Part shown: positions 22,641 to 32,518 of the stretch, piece by piece
Layout of the letters: each line of letters begins with the position of its first letter
Position numbering within the stretch: position 1 is the first letter of the stretch
Assembly: GCA_031769625.1 (NCBI GenBank)
Contig: JAUIMM010000887.1
Span: 650,001 to 714,000, forward strand
Origin: Taudactylus pleione
Lineage: Eukaryota > Chordata > Amphibia > Anura > Myobatrachidae
Direction of reading: 5' to 3'
DNA: 64,000 bases
Position numbers and translations under genes: made by a program
The notes under the pieces: generated by a model
Told to the model about the DNA's origin: nothing
Seen by the model: only the letters and a program-made list of their open reading frames with translations
The model's database searches: none

Positions 22641-22865
22641 ACTGTGCTTCAGTCACTGGCTCTTTAGCTGTCTCACTGTACTCTGGTCTTCCTAGGGAAT
22701 CTCTAAACCGCAACTACTCAGAGTTTAAGTCCAGGCAGCCGCCTAAGTACCGGTGAACAAAATTAGTTCTAAGGGAACAGCTGGCAGTTGTTAGTGGCAG
22801 AAGACCTCGTCCTTTGGGTTCTAAGGGTTTACATGGGGTACCCTAGGTAACCGTAACACTTCCAG

Positions 22866-23240
22866 GTTTATGGTCCAGAAGTCCCTCTACGCATGCATCA
22901 TATGACACATGCACCACAGGGAGTGCTAGGAGGGACACAGCACTTTGTGAAGTAAGCCCATAAGTTTTGTTTGGGCAACAACTTGTGAAGATGGCATTGC
23001 CCACCAGGTCCAATATGCAGAAAGCTTTGTTTTTCAAAGCTTGGTGCATATGAGAAATGCGGTCAATTCCCTGAAAATGGCATTTTTTGGGGTTTGATAA
23101 CATAATTAATAAAAGTGCATCCTGCCTCTGGAAAGCTGGAAACAACATAATTTTATACTTTATAACCAGAAGACACATGTAAATCGCATGCAAAATATTA
23201 CATGGAAGGCACACCAGTGGCATTTGGAGTAATTAACATG
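22866..23240. repeat. Right part of older repeat split by gypsy element 2
   Basis: It matches 43680-43870 in order, including 'ccagaagtccctc' and 'ttggtgcatatgagaaatgcggtcaa'. Together with 16860-16976 it is the interrupted host repeat. No coding potential is evident. Confidence 0.6.
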
Positions 23241-23649
23241 TCTGCGTCTCTGGCAGGATATTCATTAGTGTCAACAACTTGATTTACAGCTCTCTAGAAA
23301 TCTCAGATTTTGACTTCAACGTTGTACACAGACACATTGCACTGGTGGTTGGTATCAGGCTCCATTACTCCCTCAGTCCTAAAATCGGCAGGTGTAAATA
23401 GTGGCAGGTGCTCAAGGAGAGAGACTAAGCAGTCTGGCCAGAGGTGGTAGGTCAGAGGACTCAATGAGGTGGGCCGTGGTAGGAGAGGTTTGCAGCACAC
23501 GTGAGATCACCAGAAAGTATGCGCATTAGTCTACTGACACTGCCTATCCAGAAATTAGGACATCTTTCCAGAGTCCAGATTGTCAGCAATCTTGGATGTT
23601 TAGTAACCATATGCCCATCTAAGGGTGTCCAGCCACGTTAGTTGTAGAG

Positions 23650-23652
<3 letters not shown>
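23241..23652. other. No gene seen
   Basis: Balanced composition, no recognisable motif. It ends at a (TA)n tract at 23653-23698. Confidence 0.4.

Positions 23653-23698
<46 letters not shown>
23653..23698. repeat. (TA)n microsatellite
   Basis: An almost pure TA run of about 45 bp. A similar run (28184-28213) abuts the other side of the Penelope-like element, suggesting insertion into or near TA-rich DNA. Confidence 0.9.
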
Positions 23699-23703
<5 letters not shown>

Positions 23704-23783
23704 CAGTATTAGTCCACACTCACGTCTGAAAATCCAATTGCTGGGGTAGCCACCCAAATGGGATCACCTGTATCCCTGCATAC

Positions 23784-24627
23784 AAAAAATGAACAAAGGG
23801 GGTGCACTCACCAGTCTTCTAAAATGAGTTTTTATTTCATCTTTTTAAAATAATTTTACAGCATCATAGTAAAGCTCCGACATTTCGGTCCTAGCCATGG
23901 ACCTTTGTCAAGGTACAATTCCAAGTAGTACTTTGCATCAATATATACCTGAGTCCAATTAAGAGACTCCTCCCTCACAATCATGTGAGTACAAACAATA
24001 CAAACATATAGAGACATGAAGACATCATTTCTAATTGTGCAATAATGCCAATCCAAGACTAACACTAAAAAATGAAAAGTAATTAAAAAAACATGTTAAC
24101 AGACACATATACAAAAGCAAACCTTACAGGTATAATCGAGCTGCATCCCCCGCTAGCGTGCGTGTCAACTCCCCAAACTTCCTGCCAAGTGGAACGGAAG
24201 CCGGTACCATTTCCTGTCAAGTGGCACGCAAGCTAATACAGCAGTCATGACAACCGCTGTTAATGCTTCCTGCACTTCATCTGTCGATGCTAGCGCCCGG
24301 AGCAATCAAATCACAAAGTAATGTACAAGAACACTAGGGACCCGGTGACGCAGACAAACAAGTATACGTCACCATATAACCCATTAATTTAAATGAAGAT
24401 GTAACTAACAGAGTTTTCATATATTGACTCATCAAGCTAATATCAATCGGGCAGTCGACATGCACGTCCTTCAAAAAGACGCAGCCTGTAAGCAAACCAA
24501 TGATAAACACCTCCTCATAGATAATATAATGATAGGGCAACGTCTATCCATCTGGATTGAATTACATATGCCTAAATTATAATGTATACAAAAACATGGT
24601 TTGTCAACATGTGTGTCGACATTTTTT
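23784..24627. repeat. Left inverted arm of the Penelope-like element
   Basis: Reverse complement of 27337-28183 with scattered differences (for example the T/C change in GAAAYGTC). It carries a hammerhead-like motif on the minus strand at 23875-23925. Confidence 0.93.
23875..23925 (-). ncRNA. Hammerhead-ribozyme-like motif, left PLE arm
   Basis: On the minus strand the order is CCTTGACAAA, then a stem GGTCC...GGACC with loop ATGGCTA, then GAAATGTCGG. This resembles the hammerhead order CUGANGA - stem II - GAAA - cleavage NUH, with the first core block altered to UUGACAA. PLE pseudo-LTRs are known to encode hammerheads. Activity is doubtful given the altered core. Confidence 0.45.
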
Positions 24628-24816
24628 AAAAAAAATTCAATTATAAACATAACCAAATTTAGACACATTAAATAATTAAAAATAAATAACAAATAAACAA
24701 ACTCCATAGAAAACCCACATTGCCACAACACTCGAAAAGACAAAAAATAAAAAATCAAATAAAAATATATCATTACAAAATCTGATGATGCACCCCCACT
24801 TGAGATCCAAAATACT

Positions 24817-25262
24817 TTAATCCAAAAACATCCCAAGGTGTATAGCTTCTTTAAGGCCGCGAGGGTGGACCGTATCCAATTTATGTATCCACATCGCTTC
24901 TCTCTGGAGCAAGAGTTTGGCCCGATCGCCTCCTCTCTTGGGTGGAGGCACCCAATCGATAATCATGCATCTCAAAGTTGTTAAAGCATGCTGTGTTTCA
25001 AGGAAATGTCTTGCTACAGGTTTATCAGAAGAACCATTAACAAGCGCGGCTCTAATAGAGGATCGATGGTTGGCCATCCTCTCACGAAGTGGACGTATCG
25101 TCTTGCCAACATAGACCAGAGAGCATGGGCACACCAATAAGTAAACCACATGGTCGGAGGTACAGGTGACTCGATGTCGAATGTAGATCTTGGTACCTGT
25201 GTGTGGGTGATGAAAAAATTGACCCACCATCATACTCCTGCATGTAATACAATTTACGCATC
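24817..25262 (-). pseudogene. GIY-YIG endonuclease domain of the Penelope-like element
   Basis: The domain should nick target DNA for retrotransposition. In the minus-strand frame a CVNCITC finger (about 25235-25255) is followed by TGTKIYIRHRVTCTSDHVVY, then VVYLLVCPCSLVYVGKT, the GIY-YIG core (here V-V-Y and V-Y-V-G-K-T). A catalytic arginine follows in RPLRERMANHRSS, with H and E further on (FLETQHALTTLR, LLQREAMWI). A single in-frame TGA just before the Cys finger (about 25258) separates it from RT. Otherwise this domain is open for about 139 codons. Confidence 0.9.
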
Positions 25263-26918
25263 AAAAGCATCCTGGCTTCACTTGGTTCATCCAAGTTTGA
25301 ACAGCCACAGCCTTTGTTCTATCAGGACGCATTAGTCTGTCCTTTAAATTCTGGCCACGCTTGAAGCTCATCAATGGTCGTTTAGGTATACAATTTTTTA
25401 AAACAGGATCTGTAGCAATAATATCCCAGTGCTTAACCACTGCATTACGGACAATCGAACCAGCAGAGTCAAATGTTGTAGTAATTACAAAAGGATCCTC
25501 AATTTTAGATCGCTTTTTCGCATTATAACCTTCACAAAAAATCTTTTTGGCCTTTTGTAAACATATATTCAAATTTTTCAAGTTATATCCTCTTTCAAAG
25601 AAACGTTGTCGCATCTCACCAATCTGGACATCTGCCATCTCAGGATCAGAATTGTTCCGAAAAACTCGTAAGAATTGTGAAATTGGCAAATTTCTCTTAA
25701 GAGCAACTGGATGATGACTTTTGTAGTTTAAAAGCGTATTACGGTCGGTGGGTTTCCTATAGAGTTTGTAGCCATAGCCAGCATCAGTGACAAAAATAGT
25801 AATGTCAAAAAAATTAATTTTGACACTATCATAAGTCATGGTAAATCGTATTGGCGAATCTAGGTGATTAAGACATTCCAACATTTTCAATAAAGAATCC
25901 TCAGAATCCTTCCAGATCAAAATAATATCATCGATAAATCGACGGTAAAAACCGATACTATCTCCAAACGGCGGAATCAGGTAATTTTTTCATACGAATC
26001 CATATAGATGTTTGCATAGGCTGGCGTGATATTACTGCCCATCGCCGTCCCCGCCGTCTGGAGATAGTATCGGTCACCGTATCGAAAATAATTACATGTT
26101 AACATCATCTCCAATAACTCCATTAGAAACTCAATGGGTGGAGATCCCACATGTGTATTCAAGAGAGCCATCCTAACTGCCATCATTCCCTCCGTGTGGG
26201 GAATCACAGTATACAACGATGATACATCGAGACTGGCCAAAAAACCATTATGTATTAAAGGTAAAGACCTCAATTTAGTAATCAGATCTTGTGTATCCCT
26301 AAGGTAGCTGTCAGTCCTAATGACACATTTCTGGAGAAAGCTGTCAAGATACTGGGCAATTGGAGAAAACAAAGAATTGCGTGCCAAAATTATCGGATGT
26401 CCAGGCAGATGATCAAGGGATTTATGGATCTTGGGCAGTAAATACAAAATCGGACATATCGGATATTCCGTTGTCAAAAAGCCAAAAACAGCTTCATTAA
26501 TCCAACCATTCTTTAACGCACCATCCAAGACCAAATCCAATCTGTTTTCAAAACCCACTATCGGGTCACCAGTTAACAATCGATAAGTACCAGTATCTGA
26601 CAACTGTCTCCTTACTTCAGCGTCATAATCAGTAGTGTTAAGCACAACCACTGCCCCGCCTTTATCCGCTGTTCTAATCGTAATTTGCTCATTTTTACTG
26701 AGATCGCGTAAAGCGATTCTTTCAGCTAAAGGCAGATTGTGTCTCACTCTTTGTTGTACTCTGAGAGATTCTTGTATACTTTGATCCAATAACCTAGAAA
26801 ACGTTTTAATGCTAGGGTTTTGCGATGGTGGATCGAACGTGCTCTTCCTTTTAAATACATTACATTGTGTACTAGTATTCTCATTAAATCTCTCCTTCAA
26901 TCTTAATTTCCGGTTCAT
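25261..26918 (-). pseudogene. Penelope-type reverse transcriptase
   Basis: The first block (25977-26918) begins with NRKLRLKERFNENTST, then IRTADKGGAVVVLN, ILYLLPKIHKSLDHLPGHPI, FLASLDVSSLYTVIPHTEGM (first catalytic D) and YYLQTAGTAMGSNITPAYAN. A lesion in an A-run near 25985 shifts the frame into FYRRFIDDIILIWKDSED (catalytic DD), NFFDITIFV and YRKPTDRNTLLNYKSHHP (25261-25920). The second block ends with LRVFRNNSDPEM and the linker before the endonuclease. All catalytic residues are present; only one shift breaks the RT. Confidence 0.92.
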
Positions 26919-27282
26919 TTTATATTTGTCAATACTCCACCTAAAATCGTATGATAGGTGGTGGGGACAAACGATAAACCCTTCGATAGAAGGTTCATCT
27001 CATCTATATTCAATTTATAAGAAGACAAATTTATGACCGAATTTTTTGCGTTTTTGTCGGTTTTCTCCCTCCCTTTGTATTTGCCCCGCCTCGGGTGGGG
27101 CCTTCTGCGTTTAAAGCAATGTCAAACTGGGAGCGAGTATTAACCCGTGGTAAGGGTGGTTTAGTGTTGGTTTGCGTGTCAGAGGAATCCCTATCAGAGG
27201 AAGTATAGCTATCAAGTTGAAAATGGGGATTTCTCGATCTTATATTTCTAAATCTATAGGTCTGGTTATCAGTACCTGTCAA
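26919..27282 (-). pseudogene. N-terminal region of the Penelope-like protein
   Basis: Minus-strand frames read TRSQFDIALNAEGPTRGG and, in a second frame, LSSYKLNIDEMNLLSKGLSF, which resembles the conserved PLE N-terminal 'L..GL.F.P' block directly before the RT. Two frame changes occur between 27060 and 26930. The N-terminal start is not certain. Confidence 0.7.
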
Positions 27283-27336
27283 CCATCGATAGACACGATG
27301 TTCCTGATAGTCCCTACTAACTTTTTCAACTTTTTA

Positions 27337-28176
27337 AAAAAAAAATGTCGACACACATGTTGACAAACCATGTTTTTGTATACATTATAATTTAGGCATA
27401 TGTAATTCAATCCAGATGGATAGACGTTGCCCTAGCATTATATTATCTATGAGGAGGTGTTTATCATTGGTTTGCTTACAGGCTGCATCTTTTTGATGGG
27501 CGTGCATGTCGACTGCCCGATTGATATTAGCTTAATGAGTCAATATATGAAAACTCTGTTAGTTACATCTTCATTTAAATTAATGGGTTATATGGTGACG
27601 TATACTTGTTTGTCTGCGTCACCGGGTCCCTAGTGTTCTTGTATATTACTTTGTGATTTGATTGCTCCGGGCGCTAGCATCGACAGATGAAGTGCAGGAA
27701 GCATTAACAGCGGTTGTCATGACTGCTGTATTAGCTTGCGTGCCACTTGACAGGAAATGGTACCGGCTTCCGTTCCACTTGGCAGGAAGTTTGGGGAGTT
27801 GACACGCACGCTAGTGGGGGATGCAGCTCGATTATACCTGTAAGGTTTGTTTTTGTATATGTGTCTGTTAACATGTTTTTTTAATTACTTTTCATTTTTT
27901 AGTGTTAGTCTTGGATTGGCATTATTGCACAATTAGAAATGATGTCTTCATGTCTCTATATGTTTGTATTGTTTGTACTCACATGATTGTGAGGGAGGAG
28001 TCTCTTAATTGGACTCAGGTATATATTGATGCAAAGTACTACTTGGAATTGTACCTTGCCAAAGGTCCATGGCTAGGACCGAAACGTCGGAGCTTTACTA
28101 TGATGCTGTAAAATTATTTTAAAAAGATGAAATAAAAACTCATTTTAGAAGACTGGTGAGTGCACCCCCTTTGTTC

Positions 28177-28183
<7 letters not shown>
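27337..28183. repeat. Right inverted arm of the Penelope-like element
   Basis: Reverse complement of 23784-24627. The plus strand ends with an AATAAA-containing segment and 'gagtgcaccccctttgttc', which I take as the element's outer end. A (TA)n tract follows. Confidence 0.93.
28051..28090 (+). ncRNA. Hammerhead-ribozyme-like motif, right PLE arm
   Basis: Order: TTGCCAA, stem II GGTCC (28064-28068) with loop ATGGCTA and GGACC (28076-28080), then GAAACGTC (28081-28088). GAAA is intact and ACGT is a palindrome that could pair between two copies as a short stem III. The first core block differs from CUGANGA at three positions. Confidence 0.45.

Positions 28184-28213
<30 letters not shown>
28184..28213. 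repeat. (TA)n microsatellite
   Basis: TA run between the Penelope-like element and the 256-bp palindrome. Confidence 0.85.
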
Positions 28214-28216
<3 letters not shown>

Positions 28217-28469
28217 GGATGTGCAGGCTCGGATAGGTTCGAGTTTGCACGTGGAGTTCGGATTTTTCCCTCCAAAAAAACGGAACTCAGAACGAGGCAA
28301 AACGTCATCTTACATGGACGAACATCATCATTCCTGGACAAAAGACCAGGAATGATGATGTTCGTCCATGTAAGATGACGTTTTGCCTCGTTCTGAGTTC
28401 CGTTTTTTTGGAGGGAAAAATCCGAACTCCACGTGCAAACTCGAACCTATCCGAGCCTGCACATCCCTA
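28214..28469. mobile_element. hAT MITE, perfect palindrome with 124-bp arms
   Basis: The ends are TAGGGATGTGCAGGCTCGG and its reverse complement. The left arm (28214-28337) and right arm (28346-28469) are identical in reverse complement over all 124 bases by eye, with an 8-base loop (ACAAAAGA). It sits within a TA repeat, so an 8-bp TATATATA duplication is plausible but cannot be proved. It shares termini with 21531-21681. Confidence 0.93.
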
Positions 28470-28482
28470 ATATATATATATA

Positions 28483-30115
28483 CACAGTCAGGTGCATAAA
28501 TATTGGGACATTTACAGTATTTTCATATTTTGGCCTCTATTCACCACCACAATGGCTTTGAAATGAAACAAACAAGATGTGTTTTAACTGCAGACTTTCA
28601 GATTTAATTTGAGGGTGATTACATCCAAATCTGGTGAACGGTGTAGGAATTACAACAGTTTCTATATGTGCCTCCCACTTTTTAAGGAGCCAAAAGTAAT
28701 GGGACAAACTAAACAATGATAAATCTAACTTTCACTTTTTAATACTTTGTTGCAAATCCTTTGCAGGCAATTACAGCCTGAAGTCTAGAATGCATAGACA
28801 TCACCAGATGCTGGGTTTCATCCCTGACGATGCTCTGTCAGGCCTCTACTGCAAATGTCTTCAGTTCCTGCTTGTTCTTGGGGCATTTTCCCTTCAGTTT
28901 TGTCTTCATCAAGTGAAATGCATGCTCAATCAGATTCAGGCCAGGGGAATGACTTGGCCATTGCATAACATTCCACTTTTTAGCCTTAAAAAACTCTTTG
29001 GTTGCTTTTGCAGTATGCTTCGGGTCATTGTCCATCTGCACTGTGAAGCGCCGTCCAATGAGTTCTGAAGCATTTGACTGAATATGAGCATATAATATTG
29101 CCCGAAACACTTCAGAATTCATTCTGCTGCTTTTGTCAGCAGTCACATCATCAATAAATACAAGGGAAACAGTTCCATTGGCAGCCATACATGCCCACGC
29201 CATGACACTACCACCACCATGCTTCACTGATGAGGTGGTATGTTTTGGTTCATGAGCAGTTCCTTTCCTTCTCCATACTCTTCTCTTCCCATCACTCTGG
29301 TACAAGTTGATCTTTGTCTCATCTGTCCATAGGATGTTGTTCCAGAACTGTAATGGCTTTTTTAGATGTTATTTGGCAAACTCTAATCTGGTCTTCCTGT
29401 TTTTGTGGCTCACCAATGGTTTACATCTTGTGGTGAACCCTCTATATTCACTCTTGTGAAGTCTTCTCGTGATTGTTGACTTACATATACACCTACCTCC
29501 TGGAGAGTGTTCTTGATTTGGCAAACTGTTGTGAAGGGGTTTTTCTTCACCAGGGAAATAATTCTTCTGTCATCCACCACAGTTGTTTTCCGTGGTCTTC
29601 CAGGTCTTTTGGTGTTGCTGAGCTCTCCGATGCGTTCTTTCTTTTTAAGAATGTTCCAAACATTTGATTTGGCCACACCTAATATTTTTGCTATCTCTCT
29701 GATGGGTTTGTTTTGATTTTTCAGCCTAATGATGGGCTTGCTTCACTGATAGTGACAGCTCTTTGGATCTCATATTGAGAGTCGACAGCAACTGATTCCA
29801 AATGCAAATGTCACACCTAGAATCAACTCCAGACCTTTTACCTATAACGAGGAAATAGCCCACACCTGTCCATGAAATAGCTTTTGAGTTGATAGTCCCA
29901 TTACTTTTGGCCCCTTAAAAAGTGGGAGGCACATATAGAAACCGTTGTAATTCCTACACCGTTCACCTGATTTGGATGTAATTACCCTCAAATTAACTCT
30001 GAAAGTCTGCAGTTAAAGCACATCTTGTTTGTTTCATTTCAAAGCCATTGTGGTGGTGAATAGAGGCCAAAATATGAAAATTCTGTCAATGTCCCAATAT
30101 TTATGCACCTTACTG
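28483..30115 (-). mobile_element. Tc1-like transposon, DD34E, inactive
   Basis: The inverted ends read 'cagtcaggtgcataaatatt' (28485) and its near complement ending at 30115, with the similarity continuing inward for about 220 bp (for instance 'ccaccacaatggctttgaaatg'). TA flanks the right end. The transposase lies on the minus strand at about 28838-29773. The length (1.63 kb) and long terminal repeats fit the IR/DR type of Tc1 elements. Confidence 0.92.
28838..29773 (-). pseudogene. Tc1-like transposase
   Basis: This should bind the terminal repeats and cut-and-paste the element. From a likely ATG at 29773 (MRSKELSLSVKQ) a shift leads into KPIREIAKILGVAKSNVWNI, the first helix-turn-helix, then NTKRPGRPRKTT, the GRPR AT-hook-like linker. 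A further lesion near 29430 and a stop near 29365 precede the catalytic region: ILWTDETKINLYQSDGKR (first D), FTVQMDNDPKHTAKATKEFF (second D) and WPSHSPGLNLIEHAFHL (E, spaced 34). All three catalytic residues are intact, but at least three lesions make the gene non-functional. Confidence 0.92.
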
Positions 30116-30150
<35 letters not shown>

Positions 30151-30550
30151 GTATAGTCCAACTTGTACAAATGATTGTAATCCAAGATTAACAATAGATT
30201 TACTTGTAAATAATCATACTAGCATATTAGATATTGCAGAATGTCTGCAATTTCAGTCACAGTGCGAATTCGGGAGACTGAAAACTCCAAGTTGGTTTTC
30301 CTTAAAGCTAATTGCCACTTACTGCTTAGGTACCAGCAAATTGCAGGCTTTTAAATTTGGTCCTATGTTTGGGTTATGTGTCTTTAAGGATTACTGACAG
30401 CACCAGTCTACTTGATATTAACATTGTGTATCAGGGAGAAACTGAACATAGTGATTCAGATACAATATAAACCACAGTACATAACATTATTCACCCAGCA
30501 GATATTGGCATATTACATTAAGTACATTTTAAACCAAATACATCATACTC
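30116..30550. other. TA repeat followed by unassigned sequence
   Basis: A (TA)n run at 30116-30150 abuts the Tc1 element. The remaining 400 bp have no recognisable feature. Confidence 0.45.
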
Positions 30551-31139
30551 TAAAGCTGCGTACATACGTTCAGATAAAGTGAAGTGATAAGGATCTTATC
30601 GTTATCGTTCAAATCGTTCACTTTAATGCCCCTGCAAACGACCAAACGATGGTCGATGCCGGTGCACAAATGGTCGTTATCGCTCATCGTCCGTCGCCCG
30701 GGCAAACTGGCATACATGGTCGATTTCGACCATGTTAGCCTGTTTACTATAGGGACCTGCGATCGCTAATTGCGGGTCATTATAGTTTAATGCTTGTGTT
30801 GGATGTTCGATAATGATCATCCAACACATGCAGAAGGATCAGATCAGTGGCGTAACCCGCGGTGGCTTGGAAGCGCCGGGTAGCTTGGGGGCGACGGGGG
30901 CAGTGGTTACACCACTGCAACTGTGAGCGCTGGCCACTGAAGTGATCGGAGGCTAAGGAAGCCTCCGATCACTTCAGAGGCCAGCGTTCCCAGTAATGCA
31001 GTGCGTGGGTGATGTCATGACGTCACCCGCAACCTTGGGAACCTGCGAGACCCCGTCTGCTGGATCTATTTAGATCCAGTCGCGTTGCAGCGGGAGAGAC
31101 AGCCCGGATGACAGCGCGCGGAGTCAGGTAAGTACGGGG

Positions 31140-31845
31140 GGGGGGAGAGGTTGGAGAGGTCACAACTACAGCGGGCACCACTTGAGGAGCACAACTACAG
31201 CGGGCACTACTAAAAGGGGCACAACTACAGGGGGCACTACTAAAAGGGGCACAACTGCAGAGGGCACTACTAGAAGGGGCACTACTTGAAGGGGCACAAC
31301 TACAGGGGCACTACTAAAAGGGGCACAACTATGGAGGCACTACTAAAAGGGGCACAACTACAGAGGACACTACTAAAAGGGGCATAACTACAGGGGTCAC
31401 TTCTAAAATGGGCACAACTACAGGGGGCACTACTAAAATGGGGACAACTACAGGGGACACAACTACAGGGAGCACTACTTGAAGGGGCACAACTACAGGA
31501 GGCACTGCATATGGGCACAACTACAGGGGGCACTAATTTAATGGGCACAATTACAGGGGGCCCTGCATAATGGGCACTACTATAGGGGGCATTGTATAAG
31601 TGGCACTATTACAAGGGGCACTGCATAAGGGGTACTAGTATAGGGGGCTTTGCATATGGGGCACAACTACAGGGGGCACTACTTTAATGGGCACAACCAC
31701 AGGGGGCCCTGCATAATGGGCACTACTACAGGGGGCATTGCATAAGGGGCACTATTACAGGGGGCATTGCGTAAGGGGCACTAGTATAGGGGGCATTGCA
31801 TTTTGGGGCACAACTACAGGGGGCTCTGTATAAGGGGCACTAACT
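31140..31845. repeat. Minisatellite, unit about 27 bp
   Basis: Some two dozen units of the form GGGCACTACTAAAAGGGGCA-CAACTACAG, with length and sequence variants toward the right. Related units occur in other hAT elements of this window. Confidence 0.92.
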
Positions 31846-31989
31846 TGATACACGCAGTTTACAGGTTATAAACTATGTTCCCAATAATCTGGTTCTACAC
31901 GGACATAAAAACTGTGCAACCTGTCTTGAGCAGAGGTGACAGACTGGCAGGAGCAGAGAGGAGGGTTGGTGAAGTAGATCTATCAGGGT

Positions 31990-32340
31990 GGGATGTAATG
32001 GGCATTACTATTTGGCATTACTGTGTAGCATAATGTGTAAGGGGCATTACTGTGTGGCATAATGTGTTGTATTTGGCATTACTGTATGGCGTAATGTGTT
32101 GCATGTGGCATTACAGTGTGGCATAATGTGAAATAGGGGCATTACAGCATGGCATAAATTTGTTATAAGGGCATTACTGTATGTCATTATGTGTTATACA
32201 TGGCATTATTGTGTGGCATGTGTAAGGGGCATTGCTGTATGGCAGAATTTGCTGTAAGGGGCGTTCCGGTGTGGCACACTGTGTTATAAGTGGCATTTCT
32301 TAGTGTGTCATAATGTGTAAGGCACGTTGCTGTATCATGT
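31990..32340. repeat. Minisatellite, unit about 33-36 bp
   Basis: About nine units containing GGCATTACTGTGTGGCATAA and 'tgtgttgtaagg' variants, separate in sequence from the preceding array. Confidence 0.88.
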
Positions 32341-32518
32341 AACCACACATCTTAAACGTCATCTTTGGGTGTGTTTGATCTTTGGGTGGGGGTGGGGGGC
32401 ACCTGAAACTTTTTTGGCTTGGGGGAGCAAAATTTATAGTTACGCCACTGGATCAGATAACGATCGTTATGGTTATCTGAACGTAGTGCAGTCGTCCCGC
32501 ATGTGCGCACCTTAAGTT

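Larger units (their letters stand above)
16977..22860 (+). mobile_element. Chromodomain Ty3/gypsy LTR retrotransposon, second family
   Basis: This 5.9-kb plus-strand element is bounded by LTRs starting TGTTACAATTCACTGGC (16977) and TGATACAAGTCACTGGC (21432), ends CCGTAACA (22860), and has TSD CTTCC. Pol domains follow in order: gag fragment, RT, RNase H, integrase and chromodomain. It has multiple stops and frame shifts. The 3' end of the left LTR, the primer site and the start of gag are missing: at about 17803 the LTR passes directly into gag. A polypurine tract (AAGGGGGG) precedes the right LTR. It differs from the element at 8827-14622 in LTR and minisatellite sequence. Confidence 0.92.
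21432..22860 (+). repeat. 3' LTR of gypsy element 2
   Basis: Full-length LTR of about 1.43 kb including a 151-bp hAT MITE (21531-21681) and a longer minisatellite (21930-22640) than the left LTR. It ends CCGTAACA before TSD CTTCC. Confidence 0.9.
23784..28183 (-). mobile_element. Penelope-like element with GIY-YIG endonuclease and inverted terminal arms
   Basis: This 4.4-kb element has long inverted arms (23784-24627 and 27337-28183) flanking coding sequence on the minus strand. The coding part runs from 27282 to about 24817: an N-terminal region, a reverse transcriptase of Penelope type (ADKGGAVVV, LPKIHKS, YRRFIDD) and a C-terminal GIY-YIG endonuclease preceded by a Cys finger. This RT plus GIY-YIG order is diagnostic of endonuclease-bearing PLEs. 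About four frame lesions are visible, so it is a recent but dead copy. Arms in inverted orientation are a known PLE arrangement. Confidence 0.92.
30845..32450. mobile_element. Non-autonomous hAT element with two minisatellites
   Basis: The TIRs are CAGTGGCGTAAC (30845-30856) and GTTACGCCACTG (32439-32450). The 8-bp duplication GATCAGAT is exact (30837-30844 and 32451-32458). The interior holds two tandem arrays, 31140-31840 (units around GGGGCACTACT) and 31990-32335 (units around GGGGCATTACTGTGTGGCAT). No transposase is encoded. Confidence 0.95.
30551..32515. mobile_element. TIR element (host) split by a hAT insertion
   Basis: The left end 'taaagctgcgtacatacg' (30551) and right end 'cgcatgtgcgcaccttaa' (about 32498-32515) are imperfect reverse complements. 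The similarity extends to TTCAGATAA (30580s and 32470s). Without the inserted 1606-bp hAT element and one copy of its TSD it is about 350 bp. Superfamily is not assigned. Confidence 0.65.
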
